NCBI RefSeq assembly: GCF_000411115.1
Contig: NZ_KE150242.1
Location: 800,218 to 864,217 of the forward strand
Reading direction: 5' to 3'
DNA: 64,000 nt
Source: Capnocytophaga granulosa ATCC 51502
GTDB lineage: Bacteria; Bacteroidota; Bacteroidia; Flavobacteriales; Flavobacteriaceae
Shown: piece after piece, positions 54,206 through 62,997 of the stretch
Numbering within the stretch: the stretch's first letter is position 1
Layout: every line of letters starts with the position of its first letter
Translations under genes and position numbers: made by a program
Notes under the pieces: model-generated
Databases searched by the model: none
What the model was told of the DNA's origin: nothing
Seen by the model: the letters and a program-made list of their open reading frames with translations, nothing else

Positions 54206-55327
54206 ATGGATTTTGAAAGCGTTCTAAGTAACTCACATACAAAGAAATATCTAAAAGAAACTATTGATACCAACCGCATAGCTCATGCCCAACTCTTTGT
54301 CGGAGAGGAGGGAGTGGGTACGCTGCCTATGGCCATTGCTTACGCCACAGAACTACTATGCAAGACGGGTGATGCGCATACAGCCATTAAGTGTGCACAC
54401 CTGAATCACCCTGACCTGCATTTTGCTTATCCTACAGCTATTACCACTCAGGTGAAAGACCACCCCACCAGCTCGGCTTTCTTGGAGCAATGGCGCCAAT
54501 TTGTCTTGGAAACGCCTTACGGAAGCCTCTTTGACTGGTATCAGGCCATTGATATTGCCAACAAGCAGGGGAAAATCGGGGTAGATGATGCCAAGGAGAT
54601 CACCAGCAAGCTCTCCCTGAAATCCTTCGAGGGCGGGTATAAGGTAATGATTATCTGGATGGCGGAGCTGATGAATACCGATTGTGCCAATAAGCTGCTG
54701 AAGCTCTTGGAGGAACCACCTGCCGAAACTATCTTTATCCTTGTGGTAGAGAACGAAAATGCCTTGCTCGATACTATTCTCTCCCGCTGCCAAATCACGC
54801 GTTTTCATAGGCTCTCCCAAGAGGTTATCACTGAGGCCTTGGTCAAGCAAGGTCTTAGCCAGCCCCAAGCACAGAAGATCGCCTTGCGCTCACAAGGCAA
54901 CTACCGCAAAGCACTCTCCTTTATAGGAAAGGACAACGATCGTATCTTTGAAGAATGGTTTGTCGAATGGGTACGTATGGCCTATAGTGCTCGCGGCAAC
55001 AAGGGGGTATTGCCCAACCTATTGGCTTGGTGTGAGAAAATCGCCAAGGAGGGCAGGGAGACGCAAAAGCTCTTCCTCGAATACTGTTTGGAGGTGTTCC
55101 GTCAGGCACTCTTGGCCAACTATGGCGCTGATAGCTTGGTATATATGGAGTTTCAGTCCAATTTCAAGATAGAGAACTTCGCCCCCTTTGTACATCATAA
55201 CAATATAGCGGAGATCCAGCGGAATATAGAGGAGGCTATCTATCATATAGAACGCAATGGTAACTCCAAGCTGATCCTCACCGACCTCTCTATCAAGCTC
55301 ACCAGACTGATACATGCTAAAGTATAA
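54206..55327 (+). CDS. holB: DNA polymerase III delta' subunit
   Basis: 373 residues from ATG 54206. Clamp-loader AAA+ fold: AHAQLFVGEEGVGTLPMAIAYA in place of a canonical P-loop (no GKT, expected for delta'), IGVDDAKEITSKLSLKSFEGGYKVMIIWMAELMN, and LLKLLEEPPAETIFIL with the SRC motif (LSRCQITRF). It helps load the sliding clamp. A promoter-plus-array leader separates it from metG. Confidence 0.92.
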   Translation: MDFESVLSNSHTKKYLKETIDTNRIAHAQLFVGEEGVGTLPMAIAYATELLCKTGDAHTAIKCAHLNHPDLHFAYPTAITTQVKDHPTSSAFLEQWRQFVLETPYGSLFDWYQAIDIANKQGKIGVDDAKEITSKLSLKSFEGGYKVMIIWMAELMNTDCANKLLKLLEEPPAETIFILVVENENALLDTILSRCQITRFHRLSQEVITEALVKQGLSQPQAQKIALRSQGNYRKALSFIGKDNDRIFEEWFVEWVRMAYSARGNKGVLPNLLAWCEKIAKEGRETQKLFLEYCLEVFRQALLANYGADSLVYMEFQSNFKIENFAPFVHHNNIAEIQRNIEEAIYHIERNGNSKLILTDLSIKLTRLIHAKV

Positions 55328-55336
55328 GGAAAAAAC

Positions 55337-55367
55337 TTGACTTTGTGTTTAAAATATTGTAATTTTG
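55337..55367 (+). promoter_or_regulatory. Promoter of metG
   Basis: TTG (55337-55339), 20-nt spacer, TAATTTTG (55360-55367). Predicted start near 55374, 7 nt before the heptamer array. Confidence 0.7.
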
Positions 55368-55380
55368 CAGTCCTTAAAAT

Positions 55381-55464
55381 AAGTGAAAAGTGAAGAGAGA
55401 AAAGTGAAGAGTTACCTCTGATAACTGACCTCTGACAACTGACCACTGATAACTAAAAACTATC
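55381..55464. repeat. Heptanucleotide array, 12 units, forming the metG leader
   Basis: Two consensus families join in one 7-bp register: AAGTGAA, AAGTGAA, GAGAGAA, AAGTGAA, GAGTTAC, then CTCTGAT, AACTGAC, CTCTGAC, AACTGAC, CACTGAT, AACTAAA, AACTATC. It spans the whole predicted 5' UTR and ends 3 nt before the metG ATG. Confidence 0.92.
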
Positions 55465-55467
55465 TAA

Positions 55468-57543
55468 ATGTCCGAACGTTATACCATTACGGCAGCTTTG
55501 CCTTATACCAATGGCCCTATTCATATTGGCCATCTGGCAGGAGTATATGTCCCTGCTGACATATTCGCACGCTATCAGCGATTGAAAAACAACGATGTGG
55601 CTTTTATCTGCGGAAGCGACGAACATGGAGTGGCTATCTCTATCAAAGCAAAGAAAGAGGGTACCACTCCTAAGCAAATTATTGACAAATATCATAAGAT
55701 TATCAAGGATTCTCTCCACGATTTTGGTATTTCCTTTGATAATTATTCTCGCACCTCCCTGCCTATACATTACCAAACAGCCTCGGAGTTCTTCCGCACC
55801 CTCTATGACAAAGGAGATTTTATAGAAGAGACCTCCCAGCAGCTCTATGATGAACAGGCTGGGCAGTTCCTCGCCGACCGCTTTGTGATTGGTACTTGTC
55901 CTAAGTGTGGCAACGAAGAAGCCTATGGCGACCAGTGTGAGCGCTGTGGCACCTCGCTCAATGCCACCGACCTTATCAACCCCAAATCCACCCTTACAGG
56001 GAGCAAACCTGTACTAAGGGAGACCAAGCACTGGTTCCTACCCCTACAGAATTACAGCGAGTTCCTTGAAAAATGGATCATTGAGGGGCATAAAAACGAC
56101 TGGAAGCCCAACGTATATGGTCAGGTAAAGAGTTGGCTTGACGACGGCCTACGCCCTCGTGCGGTAACACGTGACCTTGACTGGGGAATCCCCGTACCTG
56201 TAGAAGGCGCCGAGGGCAAGGTGCTTTATGTGTGGTTTGATGCTCCTATCGGCTATATCTCCTCTACCAAAGAATGGGCTGCCCGCGTGGGCAAGGACTG
56301 GGAACCTTATTGGAAGGATGAGAAGACGAAACTTATTCACTTTATCGGTAAGGACAATATTGTCTTCCACTGTGTGATCTTCCCTGCCATGCTCAAGGCC
56401 GAAGGCTCTTATATCCTGCCTGAAAATGTTCCTGCCAATGAGTTTCTTAATCTTGAAGGCAACAAGCTCTCCACTTCCAAGAACTGGGCAGTGTGGCTCA
56501 ATGAGTATTTAGAGGATTTCCCCGCTCAGCAGGATACCTTAAGGTATGTAATCACTGCCAATGCGCCTGAGACCAAGGATAATGATTTTACTTGGCGTGA
56601 CTTCCAAGCCAGAAATAACAACGAACTGGTAGCCATCTATGGGAATTTTATCAACCGTGTGATGGTGCTAACCGAGAAATATTACAAAGGTGTGGTGCCT
56701 ACCCCTCATGAATTGACCAAGGAAGACCAAGAAGTATTTGCTCAGATCAAGGAGCTTACCCAAAAGATAGAACAATCCTTGGAGCGCTATCGTTTCCGTG
56801 AAGCCCAACAGGAACTGATGAATATCGCCCGCTTAGGCAATAAGTACTTGGCCGACGAAGAGCCTTGGAAGCTCATCAAGGAAGACCCCACAAGAGTGGA
56901 AACTATCATGTATATAGCCTTACACATTGCTACAGCTCTGGCGGTAACCTCTGAGCCTTTCTTGCCTTTTACCTCTGCCAAACTCAAGCAGATGCTCAAT
57001 TTTGCTACCATGAGCAAAGCACCCGTATGGGAAGATGTATTACATTCCGATAGCCTGATCCCCTCTGGACATACCATAGGAAAATCTGTCCTACTCTTTG
57101 AAAAAATAGAAGACGAGGCCATCCAAAAACAAATAGATAAGTTGGAAAACAGCAAAAAGGCAAACCAGCAGGCAGCTGCGGCTAACTTAGCCACCGCGGT
57201 TACTCCTCAAAAAGAGCTTATCTCTTATGAGGATTTCGCTAAGATGGACATACGTATTGGCACGATTTTGGAAGCTGAGAAAATGCCTAAGGCAGACAAG
57301 CTCTTGATTTTGAAGGTTGATACAGGCCTCGACCAGCGTACCATCGTATCGGGAATAGCACAGAGCTTTGACCCTAAGGAGATTATCGGGAAAAAGGTTA
57401 CCGTACTGGCCAACCTTGCTCCTCGCAAACTCCGTGGCGTGGAGAGTCATGGTATGATCCTTATGGTAGAAAACAAGGAGGGTAAGTATGTATTCCTAAA
57501 CCCCGATGCTGAAGGTATTGCCAACGGAACTGAAGTAAAATAA
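55468..57543 (+). CDS. metG: Methionyl-tRNA synthetase
   Basis: 691 residues. Class I signature PIHIGHLAG (HIGH) near residues 17-25, zinc knuckle CPKCG...CERCG (about 144-161), KMSKS-like KLSTSK (about 332-337), and a C-terminal EMAP/Arc1p tRNA-binding domain (about 590-691). Charges tRNA-Met. A lysine/alanine-rich linker precedes the C-terminal domain. The heptamer leader leaves no room for a T-box. Confidence 0.97.
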   Translation: MSERYTITAALPYTNGPIHIGHLAGVYVPADIFARYQRLKNNDVAFICGSDEHGVAISIKAKKEGTTPKQIIDKYHKIIKDSLHDFGISFDNYSRTSLPIHYQTASEFFRTLYDKGDFIEETSQQLYDEQAGQFLADRFVIGTCPKCGNEEAYGDQCERCGTSLNATDLINPKSTLTGSKPVLRETKHWFLPLQNYSEFLEKWIIEGHKNDWKPNVYGQVKSWLDDGLRPRAVTRDLDWGIPVPVEGAEGKVLYVWFDAPIGYISSTKEWAARVGKDWEPYWKDEKTKLIHFIGKDNIVFHCVIFPAMLKAEGSYILPENVPANEFLNLEGNKLSTSKNWAVWLNEYLEDFPAQQDTLRYVITANAPETKDNDFTWRDFQARNNNELVAIYGNFINRVMVLTEKYYKGVVPTPHELTKEDQEVFAQIKELTQKIEQSLERYRFREAQQELMNIARLGNKYLADEEPWKLIKEDPTRVETIMYIALHIATALAVTSEPFLPFTSAKLKQMLNFATMSKAPVWEDVLHSDSLIPSGHTIGKSVLLFEKIEDEAIQKQIDKLENSKKANQQAAAANLATAVTPQKELISYEDFAKMDIRIGTILEAEKMPKADKLLILKVDTGLDQRTIVSGIAQSFDPKEIIGKKVTVLANLAPRKLRGVESHGMILMVENKEGKYVFLNPDAEGIANGTEVK

Positions 57544-57558
57544 CCTAAACCATATTAC

Positions 57559-58053
57559 ATGAAACAACTCAAATGGCCGGTATTCCTCCTTGTCTCAGGA
57601 GCACTCTTGGTCGCTTGTAAGAACAAAGGGGAGAAGCAACCTTCTATGCAGACAACTCCTACCCTATCGGTAGAACGCTTACAAGATTCTATTCAAAAAC
57701 TCACTGATGAGCTGGCCGAAGAACGGTATTTTGATATTCGCTTTAACGAAGATGGCCGATATTTCTTCCATGAAAATGGCATAGAAGACCCCGAAGAGTT
57801 CGTACGCCAACAGCTTATGGCTACCAATATAACCAAGGACGAAAACCACCCCTTGATCTCCTATCGGCCACGCCGCAATGCTAAGTTCCAGATCAATAAG
57901 ATCAAATTGCTCAACCACCGCTGGGTGATCTGTGATTTCTCCGATGGCTTGGACTGGGGGGAATTGCTGATCAAAATGACCCTCAATGACGACAAAACAC
58001 TGTCCTTTGATGTCCTTGACCAGACCCTCTATGTAAGTGAACAAAAACCTTAA
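57559..58053 (+). CDS. Small lipoprotein of unknown function
   Basis: 164 residues. Signal ending ALLVAC (Cys20). A helix-forming segment (about 35-55) and a compact mixed domain follow, with RYFFHENGIEDPEEFVRQQL and RWVICDFSDGLDWGELLIKM. No family recognised. It lies between metG and a MazG-like gene on the same strand. Confidence 0.7.
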   Translation: MKQLKWPVFLLVSGALLVACKNKGEKQPSMQTTPTLSVERLQDSIQKLTDELAEERYFDIRFNEDGRYFFHENGIEDPEEFVRQQLMATNITKDENHPLISYRPRRNAKFQINKIKLLNHRWVICDFSDGLDWGELLIKMTLNDDKTLSFDVLDQTLYVSEQKP

Positions 58054-58057
58054 CCCT

Positions 58058-58387
58058 ATGAACATAAAAAACGCTCAAATCGCAGTAGATAATTGGATTA
58101 AAGAACATGGTGTCCGCTACTTCAATGAGCTGACCAATATGGCTCAACTTACCGAAGAGGTAGGCGAAGTAGCTCGTATCATCGCACGCCGCTATGGTGA
58201 ACAGTCGGAGAAGGAAAGCGATAAGGCCAAAGACCTCGGTGAAGAACTGGCCGATGTGGTCTTTGTGGTTCTCTGCTTGGCTAACCAAACAGGTATAGAC
58301 CTACAACAGGCCTTTGATAAGAAGATGGACGCCAAAACCAAGCGTGACCACGACCGACACCAGAATAACCCTAAGCTAAAACAATAA
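58058..58387 (+). CDS. MazG-like nucleotide pyrophosphohydrolase
   Basis: 109 residues from ATG 58058, 4 nt after the preceding stop; the in-frame GTG at 58037 would overlap that gene. Metal-binding LTEEVGEVARIIAR and EELADVVFVVLCLA give the EExxE/ExxD all-helical NTP pyrophosphatase pattern. It probably removes aberrant (d)NTPs. Confidence 0.9.
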   Translation: MNIKNAQIAVDNWIKEHGVRYFNELTNMAQLTEEVGEVARIIARRYGEQSEKESDKAKDLGEELADVVFVVLCLANQTGIDLQQAFDKKMDAKTKRDHDRHQNNPKLKQ

Positions 58388-58401
58388 CCTATGTTTCTGC
58401 T

Positions 58402-60609
58402 ATGAAACGACTCTTCTTCCTTCTCTTGTTTCTCTATACAATCAGCGCCTTTAGCCAAGAGAAAATCCGCTCTTTAGCCGACCTCAAAGGTAAGAAAGAC
58501 CTTAAGGTAGGCCTAGTTCTCAGCGGAGGGGGGGCTAAGGGCTTGGCTCATATTGCTGCCCTAGAGGCTATTGAGAAAGCGGGAGTGGAGATTGACTATA
58601 TAGGAGGTACTAGTATGGGAGCCATTGTAGGGGGCTTGTATGCAGCAGGCTATAGTGCCCAGCAGTTGGACTCTATCTTCCATGCTACCGACCTAGAGGA
58701 GATTATTCAGGACAATGTACCTCGCTCCGCACAGACTTTCTATGAGAAGGAGAACCGAGACCGCTATATGGTATCCTTGGCGCTACGCGATGGGAAATTT
58801 GCACTTCCCGCTGGACTTACTCAAGGAGTAAACCTCTATAACTTCCTAAGCCAACTCACCTATAGGGTACGAAAGATTGACGATTTCTCTAAGCTACCGA
58901 TCCCCTTCCTCTGTATGGCTACCGATGTGGAAACAGGCGAAGAAGTAGTCCTAGAACACGGTGATCTGGCTCAAGCTATCATGGCCAGTGGCTCCTTCCC
59001 TACCCTTTTTGCTCCTGTAGATGTAGAGGGTCGCTACCTTACCGACGGAGGGGTGATGAACAACTACCCTGTAGATGAGGTCAGAGCCAAGGGTATGGAT
59101 GTGATTATAGGAGTGGATGTACAATCTCCCTTGAAAAAGCGTAAGGACTTGCGCTCGGCCAATAGCGTATTGCTCCAGATTACTGGCTACAAGATTGCCA
59201 ATGACATGAAGGAGAAAAGAGAGAAAACGGACATATATATCCACCCCGATATGAGTGGTTATAATGTCATTTCCTTTCAAGACGGACAGGCAATTATTGA
59301 CTCTGGGCGGGTAGCTACCAAAAAGGTACTCCCTCACCTATATTGGCTCAAGCGACATCTCAAAAAGAAAGACCCTGACATTATAAACACCAAAATACCT
59401 GATTCTCTACGAATTAGCAACATTACCTTTTCAGGTAACAAACACTATTCCGATGCGTATCTTAGGGGAAAATTGGGCTTTCAGTGGAATGAAAAAATTT
59501 CCTTCAAAGACCTCAAAGATGGGGTGCAGAACATCATGGCTACCCAGAATTTTAGGGGCATCAACTACCATATCTGCTCCACCGATGAGGGGGAAGAATT
59601 GCGGTTTATCTTGGAGGAAGCCCCTGCACAGACTTGGGTGAAGATGTCCCTGCACTACGACAACCTTTACCAGACGAGCATACTACTGAACCTAAGCCGT
59701 TCGAGCTTCCTACAGAAGGACGATTTTATTTCCTTTGACTTTATCGCTGGTGACAACCTCCGCTATAAGTTTGATTATTATGTAGATAAGGGATTCTATA
59801 CCAGTTATGGTTTTCAGAGTAGGTACGACCATTTCCGCCGTGATATCTCTTTCAATGGGTTTTCGCTTACCACAGGGGATACCAACTTGACGCTCTCTCG
59901 TCTGAAGAACCAACTATACTTGCAGTCTATTTTCTTCCGTCGTAAGTTCTTAGTGGGAGCAGGGGTAGAGCATGAGTTGTATAAAGCGAAAATACAGCCT
60001 GACAACTTCAATGAACAAGTGAATTACTATTCTCTTTTCAGCTATCTGCGCTATGATTCTTTGGACAATGCTCTTTTCCCTACCGAAGGATTGTACTTTG
60101 ATGCACGTGGCCATTGGTACCTACATTCCACAGGCTACGGAGAGACAATCAATCCTATTATTTTGGTCAAGGCCGATATAGGAGGCGCTTGGCGAATCAC
60201 CGATCGGCTTTCTGGAAAAGCCATGTGTTCGGCAGGCTTCCACTTGGGACTACCCAATGCGCCTTTCTTGCAGTATGTATTCGGGGGACAAGGGGATAAC
60301 TTTTTCGGAAATATTCTCCCTTTCTATGGGTATGATTACTTGAGCTTCGGGAATTATGACTTCCTCAAGGGAGAACTTTCTTTCAACTATCGTTTTTATA
60401 AGAAGAATTATATCAAGGCCATTGCCAATATTGCCAATGCCAACGACAATATGTTTGCAGAGCGCAGTTGGTTTGCCAAGCCCAAATATACAGGCTATGC
60501 CTTGGGGCTAAGCTCCGATACGATCTTAGGCCCCATTGAGCTAAAGGCTACCTATTCTCCTGAGACGAATAAGTTCCTTTGGCTCTTCAATATTGGTTTT
60601 TGGTTCTAA
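58402..60609 (+). CDS. Patatin-like phospholipase with POTRA and outer-membrane barrel
   Basis: 735 residues. Signal peptide (about 1-19). Patatin domain with SGGGAKG oxyanion (41-47), Ser71 in GGTSMG and Asp215 in TDGGVMNNYP, the catalytic dyad. A POTRA-like segment (about 333-390) leads to a BamA-family barrel (about 410-735, ending NIGFWF). This is the PlpD-type V autotransporter layout, probably displaying a lipase at the cell surface. Converges on tcdA with 1 bp between stops. Confidence 0.92.
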   Translation: MKRLFFLLLFLYTISAFSQEKIRSLADLKGKKDLKVGLVLSGGGAKGLAHIAALEAIEKAGVEIDYIGGTSMGAIVGGLYAAGYSAQQLDSIFHATDLEEIIQDNVPRSAQTFYEKENRDRYMVSLALRDGKFALPAGLTQGVNLYNFLSQLTYRVRKIDDFSKLPIPFLCMATDVETGEEVVLEHGDLAQAIMASGSFPTLFAPVDVEGRYLTDGGVMNNYPVDEVRAKGMDVIIGVDVQSPLKKRKDLRSANSVLLQITGYKIANDMKEKREKTDIYIHPDMSGYNVISFQDGQAIIDSGRVATKKVLPHLYWLKRHLKKKDPDIINTKIPDSLRISNITFSGNKHYSDAYLRGKLGFQWNEKISFKDLKDGVQNIMATQNFRGINYHICSTDEGEELRFILEEAPAQTWVKMSLHYDNLYQTSILLNLSRSSFLQKDDFISFDFIAGDNLRYKFDYYVDKGFYTSYGFQSRYDHFRRDISFNGFSLTTGDTNLTLSRLKNQLYLQSIFFRRKFLVGAGVEHELYKAKIQPDNFNEQVNYYSLFSYLRYDSLDNALFPTEGLYFDARGHWYLHSTGYGETINPIILVKADIGGAWRITDRLSGKAMCSAGFHLGLPNAPFLQYVFGGQGDNFFGNILPFYGYDYLSFGNYDFLKGELSFNYRFYKKNYIKAIANIANANDNMFAERSWFAKPKYTGYALGLSSDTILGPIELKATYSPETNKFLWLFNIGFWF

Positions 60610-60610
60610 G

Positions 60611-61318
60611 CTACTCTATGAGTTTGCGTACAATCACCCCTGCTACATGGATACCGAAGAGGGCAGGCATATAGCTCATGGTGCCATAATAGGAACGCTT
60701 GAAGTTTGCCCCATCAGTGAGCGCCATCATATCCTTATCTGGGAGTTCTAGGGAGAACACGGCTTTGAACTTAGGCTGGATACCTTCTTTCTTGAGTCTT
60801 TTGCGGATAGTACGTGCTAGCGGACAATCACGGGTTTGGGAAATGTCGGCTACCTTTACCTTGGAGGGGTCTAGTACACCTCCTGCTCCCATACTGCTGA
60901 TGACCTTCACTCGACTATCATGACAAGCTCTAAGCAGACTTATCTTAGGGGATATACTATCTATACAATCAGCCACATAGTCAAACCGACTATCCACCAA
61001 GTCGTAAGCCGTCTCAGGGGTAAGAAAGTCATTGATGACCTCCAGCACTATATGGGGGTTAATGTCCCTAAGCCGCTGAGCTACAAGCTCTGCTTTAGGC
61101 TGCCCTATAGTAGAATCAAGGGCTATAAGTTGTCTGTTTTTGTTAGTGATATCCACCACATCGCCATCTACTATGGTAAGGTATCCCACCCCTGCACGGG
61201 CTAAAAATTCGGCAACAAAAGCCCCTACACCCCCCAGTCCTACTACAAGGACATGAGAGTGCTCCAATTTCTGTAAACCCTCGTCTTTAACGACTAATTT
61301 TGTTCTCTCTCGCCACAC
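60611..61318 (-). CDS. tcdA: tRNA threonylcarbamoyladenosine dehydratase
   Basis: 235 residues, E1-like ThiF fold. VLVVGLGGVGAFVAEFLARAG at the nucleotide site, DGDVVDITNKNRQ, and DCPLARTIRKRLKKEGI typical of TcdA/CsdL. It cyclises t6A37 in tRNA to ct6A. Its leader of about 130 nt is mostly heptamer array. Confidence 0.9.
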   Translation of the reverse strand: MWRERTKLVVKDEGLQKLEHSHVLVVGLGGVGAFVAEFLARAGVGYLTIVDGDVVDITNKNRQLIALDSTIGQPKAELVAQRLRDINPHIVLEVINDFLTPETAYDLVDSRFDYVADCIDSISPKISLLRACHDSRVKVISSMGAGGVLDPSKVKVADISQTRDCPLARTIRKRLKKEGIQPKFKAVFSLELPDKDMMALTDGANFKRSYYGTMSYMPALFGIHVAGVIVRKLIE

Positions 61319-61332
61319 AACTATCTAAATTT

Positions 61333-61444
61333 AAAGTAAAAGGTAAAAAGTAATAAGGTAAAAAGTAAAAAGTAATAATCCTTAAAAACTAATCACTAAC
61401 CACTAATCACTTTTCACTAATCACTTTTCACTAATCACTTTTCA
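61333..61444. repeat. Heptanucleotide array, 16 units, in the tcdA leader
   Basis: Plus strand: AAAGTAA-type units, then CTAATCA and CTTTTCA alternating, all in one 7-bp register. The tcdA promoter lies just beyond it, so the array fills the predicted 5' UTR from about 8 nt after the start site to 14 nt before the ATG. Confidence 0.92.
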
Positions 61445-61458
61445 CTATTTTCGGGAGG

Positions 61459-61488
61459 CAAAATTACAATCTTTTCAGTAAAAGACAA
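61459..61488 (-). promoter_or_regulatory. Promoter of tcdA
   Basis: Minus strand TTG (61488-61486), 19-nt spacer, TAATTTTG (61466-61459). Predicted start near 61452. Confidence 0.75.
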
Positions 61489-61526
61489 AATAAAAAATGC
61501 TTTCTTAAAAATATTTTTCTGTTTCT

Positions 61527-61556
61527 TTGTTTATTCTGTTATTTTTCCTAATTTTG
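61527..61556 (+). promoter_or_regulatory. Promoter of dapF
   Basis: TTG (61527-61529), 19-nt spacer, TAATTTTG (61549-61556). Its TTG is the apparent start of a longer ORF, so translation begins at ATG 61575. Confidence 0.75.
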
Positions 61557-61574
61557 CCCTTAAAAACACAGACA

Positions 61575-62381
61575 ATGAGAGTTATACATTTTTACAAATA
61601 CCAAGGAGCGGGCAACGATTTTATCATGGTTGATAACCGTACTGCTACCTTTCCAAAGGGCGATACCAAGCTAGTGGCACAGTTGTGTGAGCGTCGTTTT
61701 GGTATTGGTGCCGATGGTTTAATCCTGCTAGAGAATGACCCAGAGAATGATTTTTGCATGGTCTATTACAATTCTGACGGCAATCCAAGCTCCATGTGTG
61801 GCAATGGCGGACGCTGTATCGTAGCCTTTGCTCGCAAGCTAGGTGTTATCTCTGCTGAGGAAACGACCTTCTCCGCCCCCGACGGACTGCATAAGGCCAT
61901 CTTCAAGAACAACCTTATCCACCTGCAGATGCAGGATATCAGTGATATCCAAAAGGTGAAGAAAGGAGTAACCCTTGATACAGGGTCGCCTCATTATGTG
62001 GAGGTAGTTAAAAACTTGGACAGCTTGGACGTTAAGAAAAAAGGAGCTGAAATACGCTATGGAGTACCCTTCAATATTGAGGGAGTCAATGTCAATTTCG
62101 TAGAACCTATATCCGACAATCGTTTTAAGGTGCGTACCTATGAGCGAGGTGTGGAGGACGAGACCTATTCTTGTGGTACAGGTGCTACTGCTACGGCTAT
62201 TGCTATGCACAAAACAGGAAAAACTAAAGCCGAATACATCATCTTGGAGACCAAAGGCGGTACACTAGAGGTAACTTTTGAGGTAAAAAAGGAATTTCTT
62301 GGACTGAAAATAAAAGAATATACCAATGTTTGGCTTATTGGCGGTGCTGATTTCGTTTTTGAAGGAACTATAAGCATATAA
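61575..62381 (+). CDS. dapF: Diaminopimelate epimerase
   Basis: 268 residues from ATG 61575. The two catalytic cysteines are Cys75 (SMCGNGGRC) and Cys200 (YSCGTGATATA). It converts LL- to meso-diaminopimelate for peptidoglycan and lysine. Followed 3 nt later by an acetyltransferase gene. Confidence 0.96.
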   Translation: MRVIHFYKYQGAGNDFIMVDNRTATFPKGDTKLVAQLCERRFGIGADGLILLENDPENDFCMVYYNSDGNPSSMCGNGGRCIVAFARKLGVISAEETTFSAPDGLHKAIFKNNLIHLQMQDISDIQKVKKGVTLDTGSPHYVEVVKNLDSLDVKKKGAEIRYGVPFNIEGVNVNFVEPISDNRFKVRTYERGVEDETYSCGTGATATAIAMHKTGKTKAEYIILETKGGTLEVTFEVKKEFLGLKIKEYTNVWLIGGADFVFEGTISI

Positions 62382-62384
62382 CTT

Positions 62385-62882
62385 ATGGTACAACTAAGAG
62401 CACTCGAACCTGAAGATATAGATTTTTTATATAACCTAGAGAACGACCGAACGCTCTGGGAAGTAAGTGAGACCCAAGCCCCCTTCTCTCGGCAACTATT
62501 ACTATCTTATATAGCCAATGCACACCAAGATATCTATCAGGCCAAGCAACAACGCTTTGTTATTACCTACCAGGAAAAGGCAGTTGGCTGTGCCGACTTA
62601 TACGATTATCAACCAAGGAACAAACGTGCTTCTGTAGCTATAGTCGTTGCTGCTCCTTTCAGGCAAAAAGGAATTGCTACCAAGGCCTTGGGAGAACTAT
62701 GTTCCTATGCCTTTACTTTCTTAGACTTACACCAGCTTACCGCCTATGTACATCAGGGAAATCTCTATAGTCAAAAACTATTTCTGCGACAAGGATTCCT
62801 ATGTACTGCCACCCTCAAAGACTGGTGCTTCTTTGATGGTAATTTCCAAAACGTATATCTATACCAGTACTTTAAACCTTAA
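62385..62882 (+). CDS. GNAT family N-acetyltransferase
   Basis: 165 residues. Acetyl-CoA loop in APFRQKGIATKAL (Q/RxxGxA). The layout (RALEPEDIDFLYNLEND at the start, LHQLTAYVHQGNLYSQKLFLRQGF near the end) is like SpeG/RimJ-type enzymes. Substrate unknown. Cotranscribed with dapF. Confidence 0.85.
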   Translation: MVQLRALEPEDIDFLYNLENDRTLWEVSETQAPFSRQLLLSYIANAHQDIYQAKQQRFVITYQEKAVGCADLYDYQPRNKRASVAIVVAAPFRQKGIATKALGELCSYAFTFLDLHQLTAYVHQGNLYSQKLFLRQGFLCTATLKDWCFFDGNFQNVYLYQYFKP

Positions 62883-62997
62883 TTTTTAGGCCATAAGTAA
62901 GAAAAAAATAACTTTATTGTACCATAATTCGTATTTTTTTCGTAACTTGCGCCTCTATTTCATATGCTCTTTTAAGAGCAGTTAAACTTTGATTTCT

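Noticed and set aside
55368..55467. T-box or other methionine riboswitch in the metG leader
   Set aside because: The leader is under 100 nt and consists of heptamer repeats with no conserved T-box sequence.
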